From positions 9,907,456 through 9,971,455 of the forward strand of contig OZ022247.1 in NCBI GenBank assembly GCA_963978895.1: a stretch of DNA of 64,000 bases. Reading direction: 5' to 3'. The DNA is from Erpobdella octoculata (Eukaryota > Annelida > Clitellata > Hirudinida > Erpobdellidae). The notes beneath the pieces were generated by a model. That model worked only from the letters and a program-made list of their open reading frames with translations, ran no database searches and was not told where the DNA came from. A program made the translations under genes and the position numbers. This document shows positions 33,902-44,979 of this stretch, piece after piece (the first letter of the stretch is position 1; each line of letters begins with the position of its first letter).

Positions 33902-34600
33902 TTGACAAAAAAAGAAGACACTGATTTGAGAGACAATGGCGATGATTTGAAGACAAATCCGCTGGACGATACGAAAGTTGACACCGATGAAAGAGCCGAG
34001 TTGGAATGTGAAAAGAAAACGTTCGATTGTAGCTTGGAAGAAAACAAAGATGACAGCGATGAACTTCTCCAAAACAACAATAGCAATGCAGTCAGCAAAA
34101 ACTCTGAAAAAGATGAGGCAAGAACAGAAAACGATACCGGGGATTCTAAATCAGATGAATCCACATAGGATTCTAGAACAGACAGACTAAAAGTAATTTT
34201 AAAATCAAATAACAGTTTGATGAAGGGATTTAATTGATTTATGGAACGTGTTTTCGAAAAACCTTTTGAAGAGTTTCTTGAGAAAGATCTAAAAGATGTG
34301 AAGGAAGAAGAAAAAGCAGACAGTTCCGATAAACCGTGCAAAGATGTTCAGGACGAGGCATGCAAAAAAAGGCTGTGATGAACCATGCAGAAATGGCAAC
34401 GATGAGCCAAAAAAAGACTCTGTTGATAAGTCAAAGAAGGACTGGAAGAAACTGCGTCAAACCGTCAAGAGACTTGACTATGTTGTTTGCGAATTGCGGT
34501 CAAAGCCACGAGTAAAGATCAAGGTATTTTGGTGTTCGTGGCCGAGTCGCATTTCTCAAAAGCGACTATGCTTTTCGGGACGAACAGAATTAAGAAGGGG
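33902..34600 (+). pseudogene. Downstream remnant of the same Gag-type ORF
   Basis: 33902-34168 continues the acidic frame after one stop codon. Further on, frames are broken, but 34430-34540 retains KDWKKLRQTVKRLDYVV and CKDVQDEACK repeats like the first part. Confidence 0.55.
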
Positions 34601-34608
34601 GTAATCAT

Positions 34609-34795
34609 GTAAAATCACTGATTTTACGATCAGTTTCCTATTGTTAAACGTTAAAGGACTTCGAATAACTATTATGGACATTATTAATAAACCAGAAGGT
34701 ATAACTAGCCGTAACAAAGCTTCATTTATTATTTTCCAATAAAACATCAAAACCATTCTATTGAGCCCGGTATACGATTTGGTGATATCGTACCA
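34609..34795 (+). repeat. 3' LTR
   Basis: Begins TGTAAAATCACTGATTTTAC and ends TCGTACCA. It is preceded by the purine tract AAGAAGGGGG at 34591-34601. Confidence 0.85.
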
Positions 34796-34814
34796 ATATA
34801 TATATATATATAAT

Positions 34815-34915
34815 ATAGTCAAATTGTATTCCGGGTCCAATAGAATGGTTTTTTAGTTTATTGGATGATAATAAAATGAAGCTTGGATAAGTCTATTTTA
34901 TACCTTCTAATATAA
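34815..34915 (-). repeat. Inverted partial LTR of the same element
   Basis: The reverse complement reads AGAAGGTATAAAATAG, CAAGCTTCATTTTATTA and CCATTCTATTGGACCCGG, matching the LTRs. It faces the 3' LTR across a short TA array, so two LTR ends meet tail to tail. Confidence 0.75.
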
Positions 34916-35129
34916 TAATATAATACATTCAGTGTTCTGTGGTTATTTTTGGAACTTTCAGATTGACAAATTGAACAAATGTGCAGAGCTTTTTGTACAG
35001 AATACGAAAATGTCGTTCCCTTGAAAATAATTGATGAAATGAAGCACCTAAAAGCAATTTACAAATAACATTTTGGAGATAATTTAGTTAATTCTGATTC
35101 ATTTGTATTAAAACCACTGGATTCACTAA
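34916..35129. other. Intergenic spacer
   Basis: No feature seen. Confidence 0.4.
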
Positions 35130-36047
35130 CAGTGTTGGGGAAGTTACTTTGAAAATGTAACTAGTTACAGTTAGTAGTTATTTGCTGAAAATGTAACTAA
35201 TTACAGTTACAAGTTACAGATTTTCAAACGTAACTAGTTACAGTTACATGTTACTAAATAATGTAACTAGTTACTTTGCAGTTACTTTTATTGTGTGATG
35301 TGCTGGCCAGTACTGCCATCATCGCCATTATTACCGCATTTGCTAGTCTTATCTGCGAGCTGCTAACATTGTAAAAGAGGTCGCGGGCCTGATTCTGGTG
35401 CACTTTTTGGTAGGGCAGAATTATATTTTAAAAACAGTTTTTTACCTTGTGATACTGGTGGAGATGTAAGCTATTATACAGGTTAGATTTATTGACAATC
35501 AATAAATTGAAGTACAACACTTTTCTAACAAGTTATTGACTAGTAATTCGTTTAAAATAATTCGTTTTGCGGTGTTTTAATGATGCAACCGCACTGTTCT
35601 GTGCATTATCGCTCTCTCGTAAATCCGCTCAAAACAATGAGGAAAAACCTTTCAAATTAGCGTGCCATAATACCTATCTTAATAACCAACCTAATTAGCT
35701 ATAAAAAATTAAAAAAACGCCTGCCTCGATTTAATTCCAGGTTCCCTGTGTGAAAATTCGTAGATCAACCGGTCTAACCGTTCAACAACAAAAAAAGATA
35801 AACGAGACCGAAATAGCAATAAGCATGGGCTGCTATACCATAGAAGCAAAAGTTTGATTTGAAATTTAACTTTAAACGGTGAAAATATATCTTTAAAAAA
35901 TATAATTTAAAAAAATTTAAGGGAAAAAATGTTACAGTTACTCAAAAAAAGTAACTAAGTTACGTAACTTCGTTACTTACTCAAAAGTAACGCGTTACGT
36001 TACTAGTTACCGAAAATTGTAACGAAGTTACAGTAACGCCAACACTG
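35130..36047. mobile_element. hAT-type MITE rich in GTAACTAGTTAC repeats
   Basis: 918 bp from CAGTGTTGGGG to GCCAACACTG. The flanks TTCACTAA and TTTGCTAA match at six of eight positions. Both ends carry arrays of GTAACTAGTTACAGTTAC; the interior has no coding. Confidence 0.75.
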
Positions 36048-36796
36048 TTTGCTAAACATATTTTGAGAATTGAAAGCAGAATGCCTTTTCCAAAATGTAT
36101 CTGTTGCGATAAGAATGTTTTGTACGATACCTGTGATTTAGACCTCTCAGTCGCCGGTTTAGCCGGCCGAGCCGAGCCACGAAAGTGCGAAGCCACCGCC
36201 GGCCGCGAAAATCGGGACTAAGCTGCAAGTCGGTCATTCAGCAAATTGAAACAAATAAATAGTGTACAACAATCAGTAATGGGACAGGAGATTTAGCGTT
36301 ATTAGCAATTGAAAATGATCTAGCTAGGTCTATTAAATTTGATGAAATCATTGACAATTTCGCATTAAAGAAATAAAACAAAATACCATTTTGAAAATTT
36401 GGAAAAATTGGTCATTATGCAAAATTGTTTAAATAATTTCTTTAATAAACCTGTTTTTCATAAATGGCAAACGTATTTTAATCTTTTAAATTCTGAGTTT
36501 GAAAATTATAAAATTGAAATTATAAGATTCTAATAAGTAATACATTTATTATTAAAAAAAATCATTATGACGATCTTTAACGTGGCGTTAGTCGGAGGAC
36601 TTCTAGGCCACGAGAACATATAGTTTACAGCTAGACAAAGTGACAATCGGTTAATCTGTGAAATTTATTTATATCTTTGGTTCCAATAATTTTAGCGGGA
36701 AAACAGTTCTATCTAGCAGTGTCTCTGATCGCGAAAAAAAACTTTCGTACAGTTCCATTAAATATTTTTGATTTTAGTTTGTCGCTTCAAAACAAT
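36048..36796. other. Intergenic, with LINE tail fragment
   Basis: 36567-36612 (GTGGCGTTAGTCGG ... CTAGGCCAC) matches the 3' hairpin of the LINE at 11630-11665, so it is probably a short truncated LINE copy. No gene is seen. Confidence 0.45.
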
Positions 36797-36868
36797 CTCC
36801 CCGTCGGGGAATTGAACCCCGGTCTCCCGCGTGACAGGCGGGGATACTTACCACTATACTAACGAGGA
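36797..36868 (-). tRNA. tRNA-Asp (anticodon GTC)
   Basis: 72 nt; acceptor TCCTCGT pairs with ACGGGGA, A box TAGTATAGTGG, anticodon stem-loop CCGCCTGTCACGCGG, T arm GGGGTTCAATTCCCC. A TTTT run lies downstream on the minus strand. It matches the usual animal tRNA-Asp. Confidence 0.96.
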
Positions 36869-37159
36869 CTACGTTGGTATTAACTTCATTTTTTAAACAT
36901 TAAAAAGTCGAAACTGCTAGAGATTCTTCGATGGAAAAAACTTCGGTTGTTTCGAAAACAAAACCAAGCACTTTCTAGTTGACAATCAGTTTTATATCGA
37001 AAAATATCCAAAACACTCAATTCTTCAGCCTAGTTCTGGCTGATTCATAATCCTGAGCAGTTTTACATCTCCCATCAACCTTAAGATAAAATACTGGGAA
37101 TAGGGGAACGGGAGCAAAAGAGAAAAACGATAGGGGAAAGGCATATATAAAACTTTTTT
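36869..37159. other. Intergenic spacer
   Basis: Contains a short decayed GA-rich piece near 37100-37140; no gene. Confidence 0.4.
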
Positions 37160-38237
37160 GGTAAAGTTCTAGTATAGCGTCATCGGCCGATTTCTATAAA
37201 AACACGGTTTAAAAAACTGTTTAATAGAATAAACTCAGAACATTATCAGAACATACTACGAACAAGTTTTTTTACAGAAAAACTTACTAAAAACTGACTT
37301 TAAGCAAAAATATCCAAAGGCAATGTTGATACGCGGAATAATACAATTCAGGGAATGAAAAGTAAGAAAGAGTTAATATAAAAATAAAATTATAAAATAA
37401 AAAAATAAATGTTAAAGGGTTCAAAATAATTGTTTAATTATTTAATATGCATCTTAAATTTTAAAAAATCAAAGAGCTGAGCGGAAATTTATCCGTGACT
37501 AGCGGGGTACCCGGCCTTGCCCGTGGTTTTTCTATCGTTTTTTTTCTCGCTCCCGTTTCCTTTCCCGCTTACTCTTACGCCTTCCCGCTTCTGGTCACTT
37601 TTCCGCTCTCGATCGCTTTCTCACTCACGCTTGCTTTCTTTTTCCTGATCACTTTCTCGTTCTTCACACGATTCTGGAACCAATCATGACCTCTAAAACT
37701 CAGAATTTCTACTCCAAGAAATATGGTGGAAACCGTAATAAAGACAACCAAGTACTTCTACTTTGATATTATTTCATTTTTTCTTGGTTTTCGGCTGGTT
37801 ATTTATTGTTCTTAATGTTTTTTTTATTTGTCTTAAGGCATATTGACAAAACCGTCGCATTTAAAGAAACTGTTTTAGATATGGAACGGGTTACGCAACC
37901 GTACTTCTAAAACAAACTGTTATTTTTCAAGTTTTAATTTTCATAATTTAAATGTTTAATTTCTTTTCCTAAACTGTCTATTTTTATTTTAAATGTGTTT
38001 AATTTTTATTTTCTTTATTCCAACTGTTCACTTCTATCGCCATTGACAAATATATCTCCATCGGGAACTACATAAGCTTCGGCAGCAATTTTTAAATGTT
38101 CTAAAGTGATATAATTTTTGGTTTTTTCAGTTATTTATGTTGTAATTAGACTTTACTTATGTTTTAAACATCATTTACGTTAAAACCCGGTCATTTTTCA
38201 TAGAAATCGGCCGATGACGCTATACTAGAACTTTACC
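37160..38237. mobile_element. DNA transposon with perfect 38-bp terminal inverted repeats
   Basis: The left end, 37160-37197, is exactly the reverse complement of 38200-38237 (starts GGTAAAGTTCTAGTATAGCG). It is flanked by ACTTTTTT at 37152-37159 and 38238-38245, an 8-bp duplication, though low in complexity. No transposase inside, so non-autonomous. GG ends with an 8-bp duplication leave Merlin, hAT or another group open. It contains a nested family 1 copy. Confidence 0.8.
37499..37680 (-). mobile_element. Family 1 Helitron-like copy, minus, nested
   Basis: CTAG at 37499-37502, then the reversed hairpin (GGGTACCCGGCCTTGCCCG) and a short CT-rich minisatellite. It lies inside the 37160-38237 transposon. 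Confidence 0.65.
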
Positions 38238-38467
38238 ACTTTTTTTTACCTAAGAGCAATTTTGTAAAAACATATAATATTTAGACAATTTATAATCGTA
38301 AAATCCATTAAGAAATTGAAATAAAGTGTTTTTTCAATGGTTTTGGAATAACACAGAATTTGATTACCCGGAATTATTTCTCCGTTCATCACAAATAATT
38401 ATTCAACTTGATTAACAAATGTTAAGGTGCGTTCCATTTTATCGTGTCTATTTCATAAATTACAACA
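38238..38467. other. Intergenic spacer
   Basis: AT-rich, no feature. Confidence 0.4.
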
Positions 38468-38549
38468 GCAGTCGTGGCCGAGTGGTTAAGGCGATAGATT
38501 AGAAATCTATTGGGCTCTGCCCGCACAGGTTCAAATCCTGTCGACTGCG
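38468..38549 (+). tRNA. tRNA-Ser (anticodon AGA)
   Basis: 82 nt, near-identical to the TGA copies but with anticodon loop TTAGAAA (AGA). Acceptor GCAGTCG/CGACTGC and the long variable arm are intact; the B box is GGTTCAAATCC, with A in place of the usual G. Its 5' flank is unlike the other two copies. Confidence 0.94.
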
Positions 38550-38683
38550 TTAAAGCTTTTATGTTTGACTGGTCTACTCTGGATCAGAATTGTCCAGTGA
38601 CCAAATTTTCCTGTCGACTGCGTTAAAGCTTTTATGTTTGACTGGTCTACTCTGGATCAGAATTGTCCAGTGACCAAATTTTC
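38538..38683 (+). repeat. Exact 73-bp tandem duplication including the tRNA 3' end
   Basis: 38538-38610 is repeated at 38611-38683; each begins CTGTCGACTGCG, the last bases of the tRNA, followed by TTAAAGCTTTTATG. Confidence 0.95.
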
Positions 38684-39289
38684 AGGACCTCAGCCGCCAG
38701 AAAAGTTGACCCGATCTGACTTCTTAAATTTGTGACCCGACTCAACTCACATAGTCGTGACCCGACCCACTCCAGTCTGATTATACCCGTATCATCCTTA
38801 ACCATAATTTCTAAAACAACCTGACAATTAAAAAAATGTGTACAGGCCAACGATTCGCCGCCCAGCTAGTCGCTGGCCAACTAGTCGCCAGGTCATCTAG
38901 CCGCTGGCCAAATAATCGCCGACTAAATATTTGACCAACTTGCACGCTCGAATATGCTGGATCCGCGCACAAACGTACACATAAAATTTTTTTATAAAAA
39001 TATTGATGCTTTGAGTATTTGTTATAGATTTTTACAGAAACAACTAAAAGTTAATTTAGACAATATTGGTATATAAGCAGTGATGCTTTTCCAAAATTTT
39101 ACCAGGGGGTTCGCATTCCTAGTGAAAATGTTAAAATATTAACAATCCCATTGAAATATTATTTGGCAGAGTAGAACTCTAGCTGATAAATATTAAAAAA
39201 AGTGTATCGTTCATATTCACTTTTATTTTGTTTAATAATTGCAAAAGACAAAATTATTTACATAAACTTAAAGTCTGAAATTTCATAAA

Positions 39290-39290
<1 letters not shown>
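38684..39290. other. Non-coding region with short tandem motifs
   Basis: ACCCGAC motifs at 38707-38775 resemble subterminal repeats of a hAT element, and 38850-38930 has about five units like CCAACTAGTCGCTGG. No gene. Confidence 0.5.
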
Positions 39291-39345
<55 letters not shown>

Positions 39346-39795
39346 TGTTTGTGGGTTAGTTTGTCTAATATAGAAACGGGAAAGCGACCCGGAACGGACA
39401 GCGAGCGGGAAAGGAAAAGCAAGCGTGAACGGGAATGGGAGAGCCTGTCTGTATATATGTCGATTATGCATTGCTACGCCATTCATCCGATCGTCATCAA
39501 ATTTTCACACAAGTTTGTGAGTCAATAGGGGAAGGTTTTTGTGAAAAATTAAAAATGGCCACAAAATGAGCGGAGCTAGAGCGGGAGAGCGAGAGAGCGG
39601 GCGGAAACGGGAACTAGAGAATGAGTTGGAACGGAAAATTAGCTCGAGAGCAGAAGAGCGAGCGGAAAAAAAAACGACCGGGATCGGGAGAGCAAGCGGT
39701 AGCGGGAAAACGACCGGGAACGGGAGGACAAGCGGGGAAGGAAAGCGAGAGAGAAAAACTCTGAATATCCCGGGCTACACCGGGTACTCCGCCTG
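39291..39795 (+). mobile_element. Family 1 Helitron-like copy
   Basis: TA array (39296-39342), ATGAATGTTTGTGGG, a short GA-rich block, CATTCATCCGATCGTCATCA, a second GA-rich array (39565-39750) and the hairpin end CCGGGCTACACCGGG with CCTG instead of CTAG. The following TATTATTAC flank is shared with the copy at 54637, inverted. Confidence 0.7.
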
Positions 39796-40440
39796 TATTA
39801 TTACAAAGTAATTAAATCATTGAAAATATTTCCAAATAGGTACTTGATTTTCACTATATTCCTTCGAGTTAGATTTTATTACCGTGGTATCATCTGCCGA
39901 GTTATGGTTCTTTAATTAGCTTGTTACATAAAAAACTGCGTTCCAAGTGTTCAATGGGCAACCAATTAAAAGAAAGGATAGGCAGAGGAAGCGGGAAGCG
40001 GGAAGCAAATGCCTCCCATCTTTCGGGCATCCATAATTTTCGGGCAAAGAATGATTTACGGCCGCATTATACTGGCAGTTTTGGAAGGACAAGGTGGATT
40101 CTTTTTTTTAGATGCACCAGGTGGAACTGGGAAACATTTCTCATTTCTCTAATTCTCGCAGAAATACGATCAAATAAAAGCATTGCTTTGGCCGTTGCAT
40201 TGTCTGGTATTGCAGCAACTTTATTGGATGTAGGCAGAACAGCTCATTCAGCACTTAAGCAATGTGCAACATAAAAAAGCAATCATCCATGGCCACAGTG
40301 CTGAATCATGAGTGGCTGGCAGAAAGAGTCATTTTGCAGCAAAAAATGTGGATGTCAATGATTTAAATTTTAAGATACAGCAGTTGTTGCCAGGCGAATT
40401 GGTGTCATACAAATAAATTGATTCTATTGTTCGAACATTG
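39796..40440 (+). pseudogene. Helitron helicase (Pif1-like) relic
   Basis: From about 40020: HASIIFGQRMIYGRI, then in the next frame FFFLDAPGGTGK (Walker A) broken by a one-base deletion right after GK, then LISLILAEIRSNKSIALAVA and GIAATLLDVGRTAHSALK. From about 40300: NHEWLAERVIL, then NVDVNDLNFKIQQLLPGELV with an in-frame stop. These are the successive helicase motifs of animal Helitrons, with about 15 motif residues missing between the pieces. Inactive. 39810-40030 has an inverted copy at 54418-54637. Confidence 0.85.
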
Positions 40441-40444
40441 CAGG

Positions 40445-40526
40445 GCAGTCGTGGCCGAGTGGTTAAGGCGATAGACTTGAAATCTATTGGGCTCTGCCCG
40501 CACAGGTTCGAACCCTGTCGACTGCG
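40445..40526 (+). tRNA. tRNA-Ser (anticodon TGA), second copy
   Basis: Identical in sequence to 31186-31267 as far as I can compare. Preceded by TTGTTCGAACATTGCAGG, shared with that copy, and followed by TTTTCTTTT (terminator). It sits directly at the end of the Helitron helicase relic. Confidence 0.95.
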
Positions 40527-40551
40527 TTTTCTTTTGGTTTTGTCAATTTTT

Positions 40552-40768
40552 TAAATGCTTTTATTTAACTTCACTACTTCACTCATCTCTCTGTTTGTTT
40601 GTTTGTTTTTTTGTCTGTGACGCTTATACCTTATACCTTATCCTTATACCTTTACTTCACTCATTATTTCATATTTCTAAAATTTACTGAATGTTTTTCT
40701 AGATGGATGTTGAATGTTTTTGTTGTGTCGTTTATTACACAGAATACGGTACAATAGACAGTTTTATA
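40552..40768 (+). repeat. Family 3 repeat start and spacer
   Basis: AAATGCTTTTATTTAACTTC with a TTTG array near 40597-40612, as at 5603 and 30370, then a duplicated CTTATACC motif. No gene. Confidence 0.45.
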
Positions 40769-41856
40769 AGGGAGAGTTGCCTAAGACGAGACGATTTTCA
40801 AAATTTCTAACACCTAATGGTCAGATTTAAATACGCGATGACATATATGTTTATTTTGCGTATTTGTTTGAGTTACTATTCTTCCTATATTTTTGCTTTG
40901 AATTCTGTTCGAACGTACGCTTTATGTTGTCCGAACGGTGTTAGTGGCCTACGGGTCCTTCTGTTGGAGAAATAAATAAATTTTCAGACTTTCTGAATTG
41001 GAGGACTTATTTATGTTCATTAACCAACTTTTTGTCAGTTTTATAGTTTGGTATGTTAACCGTTTTATCTGACAGTTAAAAGGTATAAAAATTCAAACAG
41101 AAAGCTCACAGTGACATTTTTAGCAAACGTCCTAAAATGTTTCATCTTAGACAACACAACGCCTAAGATGAGACAACAAACGAGACATCAATAGTGTGCG
41201 ATGCATGACCATCTAGAATCTAGAATAAAAACACTAATTTAAAAACGGTTATTTTAACATTGTCGATAAAATGCTGTCAATACTGTTTGAATAATTCATA
41301 TCTGCTTTATGCCATGAATGATTCTCAATAAAAATTGCATCCTGCAATTGTACATAGGTAAATATTAATAATTTAATGTAAAATTAAAAAATTCAATTAA
41401 AACCTCAATAACGGTATCATATTTTCAATGTTTTTGCATGAAACTGCAAGCTACAAAAAATTCTTATTGAAATTATCTTTGTCTCATCTTTTTGCCGCGT
41501 CTCATCTTGAGCAATTATTAGATGTATCATCTTAGGAATCAGTAAACCATTGCACTTAACACACCATGGTGTAGGCAATAACACACACTATCACTTAAAA
41601 GATTTACGAGTGAATTCAATAAATAACATGCAACAAAAATGTTGTGTTAGATTTTTCATAATCGTCACACACAGAGTGCAATTAATGCTTACCTTAAATT
41701 GAAAAATCTGACAAAATTCTTATAATCACTCTTAAAAATACAGTTCTTGTTTTTTATGCCCGAAAAAGTAGAGAGGGTGCAATTTGGTTAATAAACAGAA
41801 ATAAGCCCACCAACTGAGTACGTCTGAAAATCGTCTCATCTTAGGCAACTCTCCCC
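40769..41856. mobile_element. TA-flanked TIR transposon (mariner-like), non-autonomous
   Basis: Inverted repeats of about 32 bp: left AGGGAGAGTTGCCTAAGACG, right end reading GGGGAGAGTTGCCTAAGATG in reverse. TA lies at 40767-40768 and 41857-41858. Internal copies of CTAAGATGAGAC occur near 41135-41190 and 41475-41540. No transposase. Confidence 0.8.
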
Positions 41857-41881
41857 TAAAATAGTCTATGTTTTTCCAACA

Positions 41882-42022
41882 ACATACCTTTACGAAAAAG
41901 TCTTTTCAAGCTTATTAGTAATCAAGTCTAAATACAGGAGTAGACTTAATGCTGAAAATGATTGGCGTTGTGCTCTTGCAAAGACTGTCCCCAGATTTTC
42001 TGATCTGGTGAGAATGAACTGA
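41882..42022 (+). pseudogene. hAT-type transposase C-terminal fragment
   Basis: An open 46-codon run to a stop with YEKVFSSLLVIKSKYRSRLN and CALAKTVPRFSDLV, like the end of ZBED/hAT-type transposases. The TA-flanked element just upstream probably inserted into this relic. Confidence 0.65.
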
Positions 42023-42322
<300 letters not shown>

Positions 42323-42599
42323 ATATATATAAAAGGCACTTCGTTGGACTTTGAGGTAAGAAACTGCAATAACCATTGAACTATTAAGCACGAAATATTT
42401 TATGGTGAATATTTGGCTCCTAAAAGAATTTTCAGTCTAAAGGAAAAAATGTTTTATAACTTATTTAAAAATTTCATTTTCTGTTCAACTAATTTTCTAT
42501 GCTATTGTTTTATATCGATCGTTGTTTTCATATCGCCGTTTTTCGAGTCTTTTTGTTCCACGTTCCACGTTTGGATATTGTTACTCTGATTCTAAGAAG

Positions 42600-42864
42600 G
42601 TGAGTTATTTATTTATTTGTTTTTCATAAAATTGTTTGTTGTTTAACGCCTTCGTTTCATTCCGCGTGATTGCATATATCAATATTGCTATACTTTCGCC
42701 ATTAGCCTTCGTTTCATTCCGCGTGATTGCATATATCATTATCGCTATACTTTCTCCATTAGTCGTTTATTCATTTATCATTTTTTATGATATTCTTTAT
42801 ATATATAGATATCGCTTTTTCTATCTTATTATTATTCAATTTTTTATACCATTGAATGTTTCAG
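42600..42864 (+). other. Possible 5' UTR intron of the Helitron gene
   Basis: Donor AAG|GTGAGT at 42600 and acceptor TGTTTCAG at 42857-42864, two bases before the ATG. Inside it is a 57-bp exact-register duplication (42648-42704 and 42705-42761). Confidence 0.45.
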
Positions 42865-42865
42865 T

Positions 42866-43006
42866 ATGCCTCCTAATAAAAAGATTGATCTTGGAAGTAG
42901 GACTTCAAAAGCTAAAGATATAGCTGATTCACGGTTAAATGAATCTCTTGATGAAAGACAGATTAGGTTGGACATTTTTAGCAACTTATCTTTTAAATCT
43001 AGATAA
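42866..43006 (+). pseudogene. Helitron replicase N-terminal fragment
   Basis: 46 codons, MPPNKKIDLGSRTSKAKDIA followed by LNESLDERQIRLD. This is the style of the N-terminal helical repeats (R/A-x-E-T-x-E-Q-R-x-x-R-L) of animal Helitron proteins. It ends at a stop; the Rep and helicase parts are deleted. Confidence 0.7.
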
Positions 43007-44546
43007 CTTTGGTTTTCAGGACTAATCAATAAATTGCAGGTGGAATTTCTTCTATTTAGAGATATTTTGTGCTTCACAAAAAGAGTTCCAGACTTAACAA
43101 ATTAAAATTAAATCAAATTAGAAATTCATTGTTCATATCTCCCATTCAAAAGTAAGTGGCAAAGCTTTGGTAATTTGTTTTTAGTTTTTAAAATCATGAT
43201 TTACTGTGTATCTTTCAATTTGTTTCGTTTGTTGCATTGCACGTGTTTAATTATGTTATATTATTATTAATTATTATAAGATTATCATTATGCTCTAACA
43301 TTTTGTGTTTTGCAAAAAGGAGTTGCCGATTGGAAAAATAAATTTAAATTCATTGTTCATATTTATCGTTCAAGGCTTCTGACTTCAATTGTTCCTTATC
43401 TAATATTGTTCATCATGGTTTCCTAAACTGACGAGCTTGCTATCAGCATATCGGTAAATGAGAAATTTTTTTGGGCAGGTAAGTTTTTTTTTATGTGATG
43501 GCATTACAACCATTATTATTCACGAGTAGTTATGACTATAAGATTATGAATTAATTTATCGGTCTTATTTTATTTTTTACTTTTCAGAGGAAATTAGAAA
43601 ATTACATTTTAAAGAAAATCTTACATGCAACATCAATTTATTGTAAAAGTTTCACTGATATATCAGGTGCATGAAATTTGAAAGAAATGAAAGCAAGTGC
43701 AGTATTTTTGTGTTTCAACAAAATCATGAACAAAGTTCTCAAGCCAGCCTATCAATCTGCTGCTGTTTTGTTCAATTTATAATTGCATCATTTGCTAAAT
43801 AAAAGTGGTACTCTTCGATTGTTCCAAATTGATGATCTCAGAAAACTCTCGGAAAATTCATTAAGTTAATGCTTTGAAGGTTTTTAATATTATTATTACA
43901 TGTTTTATTTCAATCTGTGTTTTATATCACATTTTTCAAAGCCACGGGTCAACATTTATTAACATGCCACATGTAGCGTTCTGTAGACATGACACTTAAA
44001 AACTAAGAACATCTAAAAAAATATAACCTGTTGAGATATATGAGCGGATTTTAACATTATTGCAGCCGTTAACTAATAAATTATTTTTTTTTTCAGCTTT
44101 AGTCAATCATAATAAGCCTTTGCAGAAGATCACACTTGCAGAGTGGAACCAATACATTAAAGAACACTAATTAAAATTGAGGAAGTTCAGATGTAACTAA
44201 ACGAGCAAAGCAAACAACAAAGTGTTAACGAGAGAACAGATCAATTTTGATGACTGTGCACAGCATTCCGCTACAGCCCATCTAAGCCACATTGGGAAGG
44301 CTCTAAAATTTAATGGAGGAACAGAAGAGCGAAAAGAAGAGCAATCTGGAGCGGTAAAGCGTAAAAGCAACCGGGATCGGGAAAAGTAAAAGAGACGGGG
44401 CCGGAAAAGCGACCGTGAGCAGAAATGCGACCAGGAGTGAGAAAGCGACATGGAACGGGAAAGCAAGCGGTTAAGGAAACGGGAGCCAGAGAGAAAACGA
44501 TAAAAAGCCTTTAAAATCCCCGGGAAACGCCGGGTAACCCAGCTAG

Positions 44547-44770
<224 letters not shown>

Positions 44771-44860
44771 CACTTAATTTTGTCATTGGGGGGTCACCAT
44801 AGCATAGAGAATTTTATCAAGGGTTCGCGGCACTAAAGGGCTTGAGAACCGCTGAATTAG
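44771..44860 (-). mobile_element. hAT-type end
   Basis: The reverse complement starts CAGCGGTTCTCAAGCCCTTT and reads into TGGTGACCCCC, like the terminal sequence of Charlie-type hAT elements. Only one end is seen. Confidence 0.5.
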
Positions 44861-44904
44861 AGGCAGTCGTTTATAGTGCGTGCTCCGCACAACCCCTTAC
44901 AGAC

Positions 44905-44976
44905 GCTGGTGACGTGGGTGTGATTCAAACCACCGATCTTTAGGCCAAGAAGCGAACGCTTTACCGCAATACCACC
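44905..44976 (-). repeat. tRNA-like sequence, possibly a SINE head
   Basis: The minus strand reads GGTGGTATTGCGGTAAAGCG (A-box-like) and GGTGGTTTGAATCACACC (B-box-like) about 40 nt apart. The cloverleaf does not close well, so this is a decayed tRNA gene or tRNA-derived SINE, not a functional tRNA. Confidence 0.35.
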
Positions 44977-44979
44977 AAA

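Noticed and set aside
33093..34341. Minus-strand ORFs opposite the SAP-domain gene
   Set aside because: Shadow frames of acidic repeats; the plus frame follows the primer site and has the SAP motif.
44905..44976. Functional tRNA gene
   Set aside because: A/B-box-like blocks are present, but the acceptor and T stems do not pair; kept only as a tRNA-like repeat.
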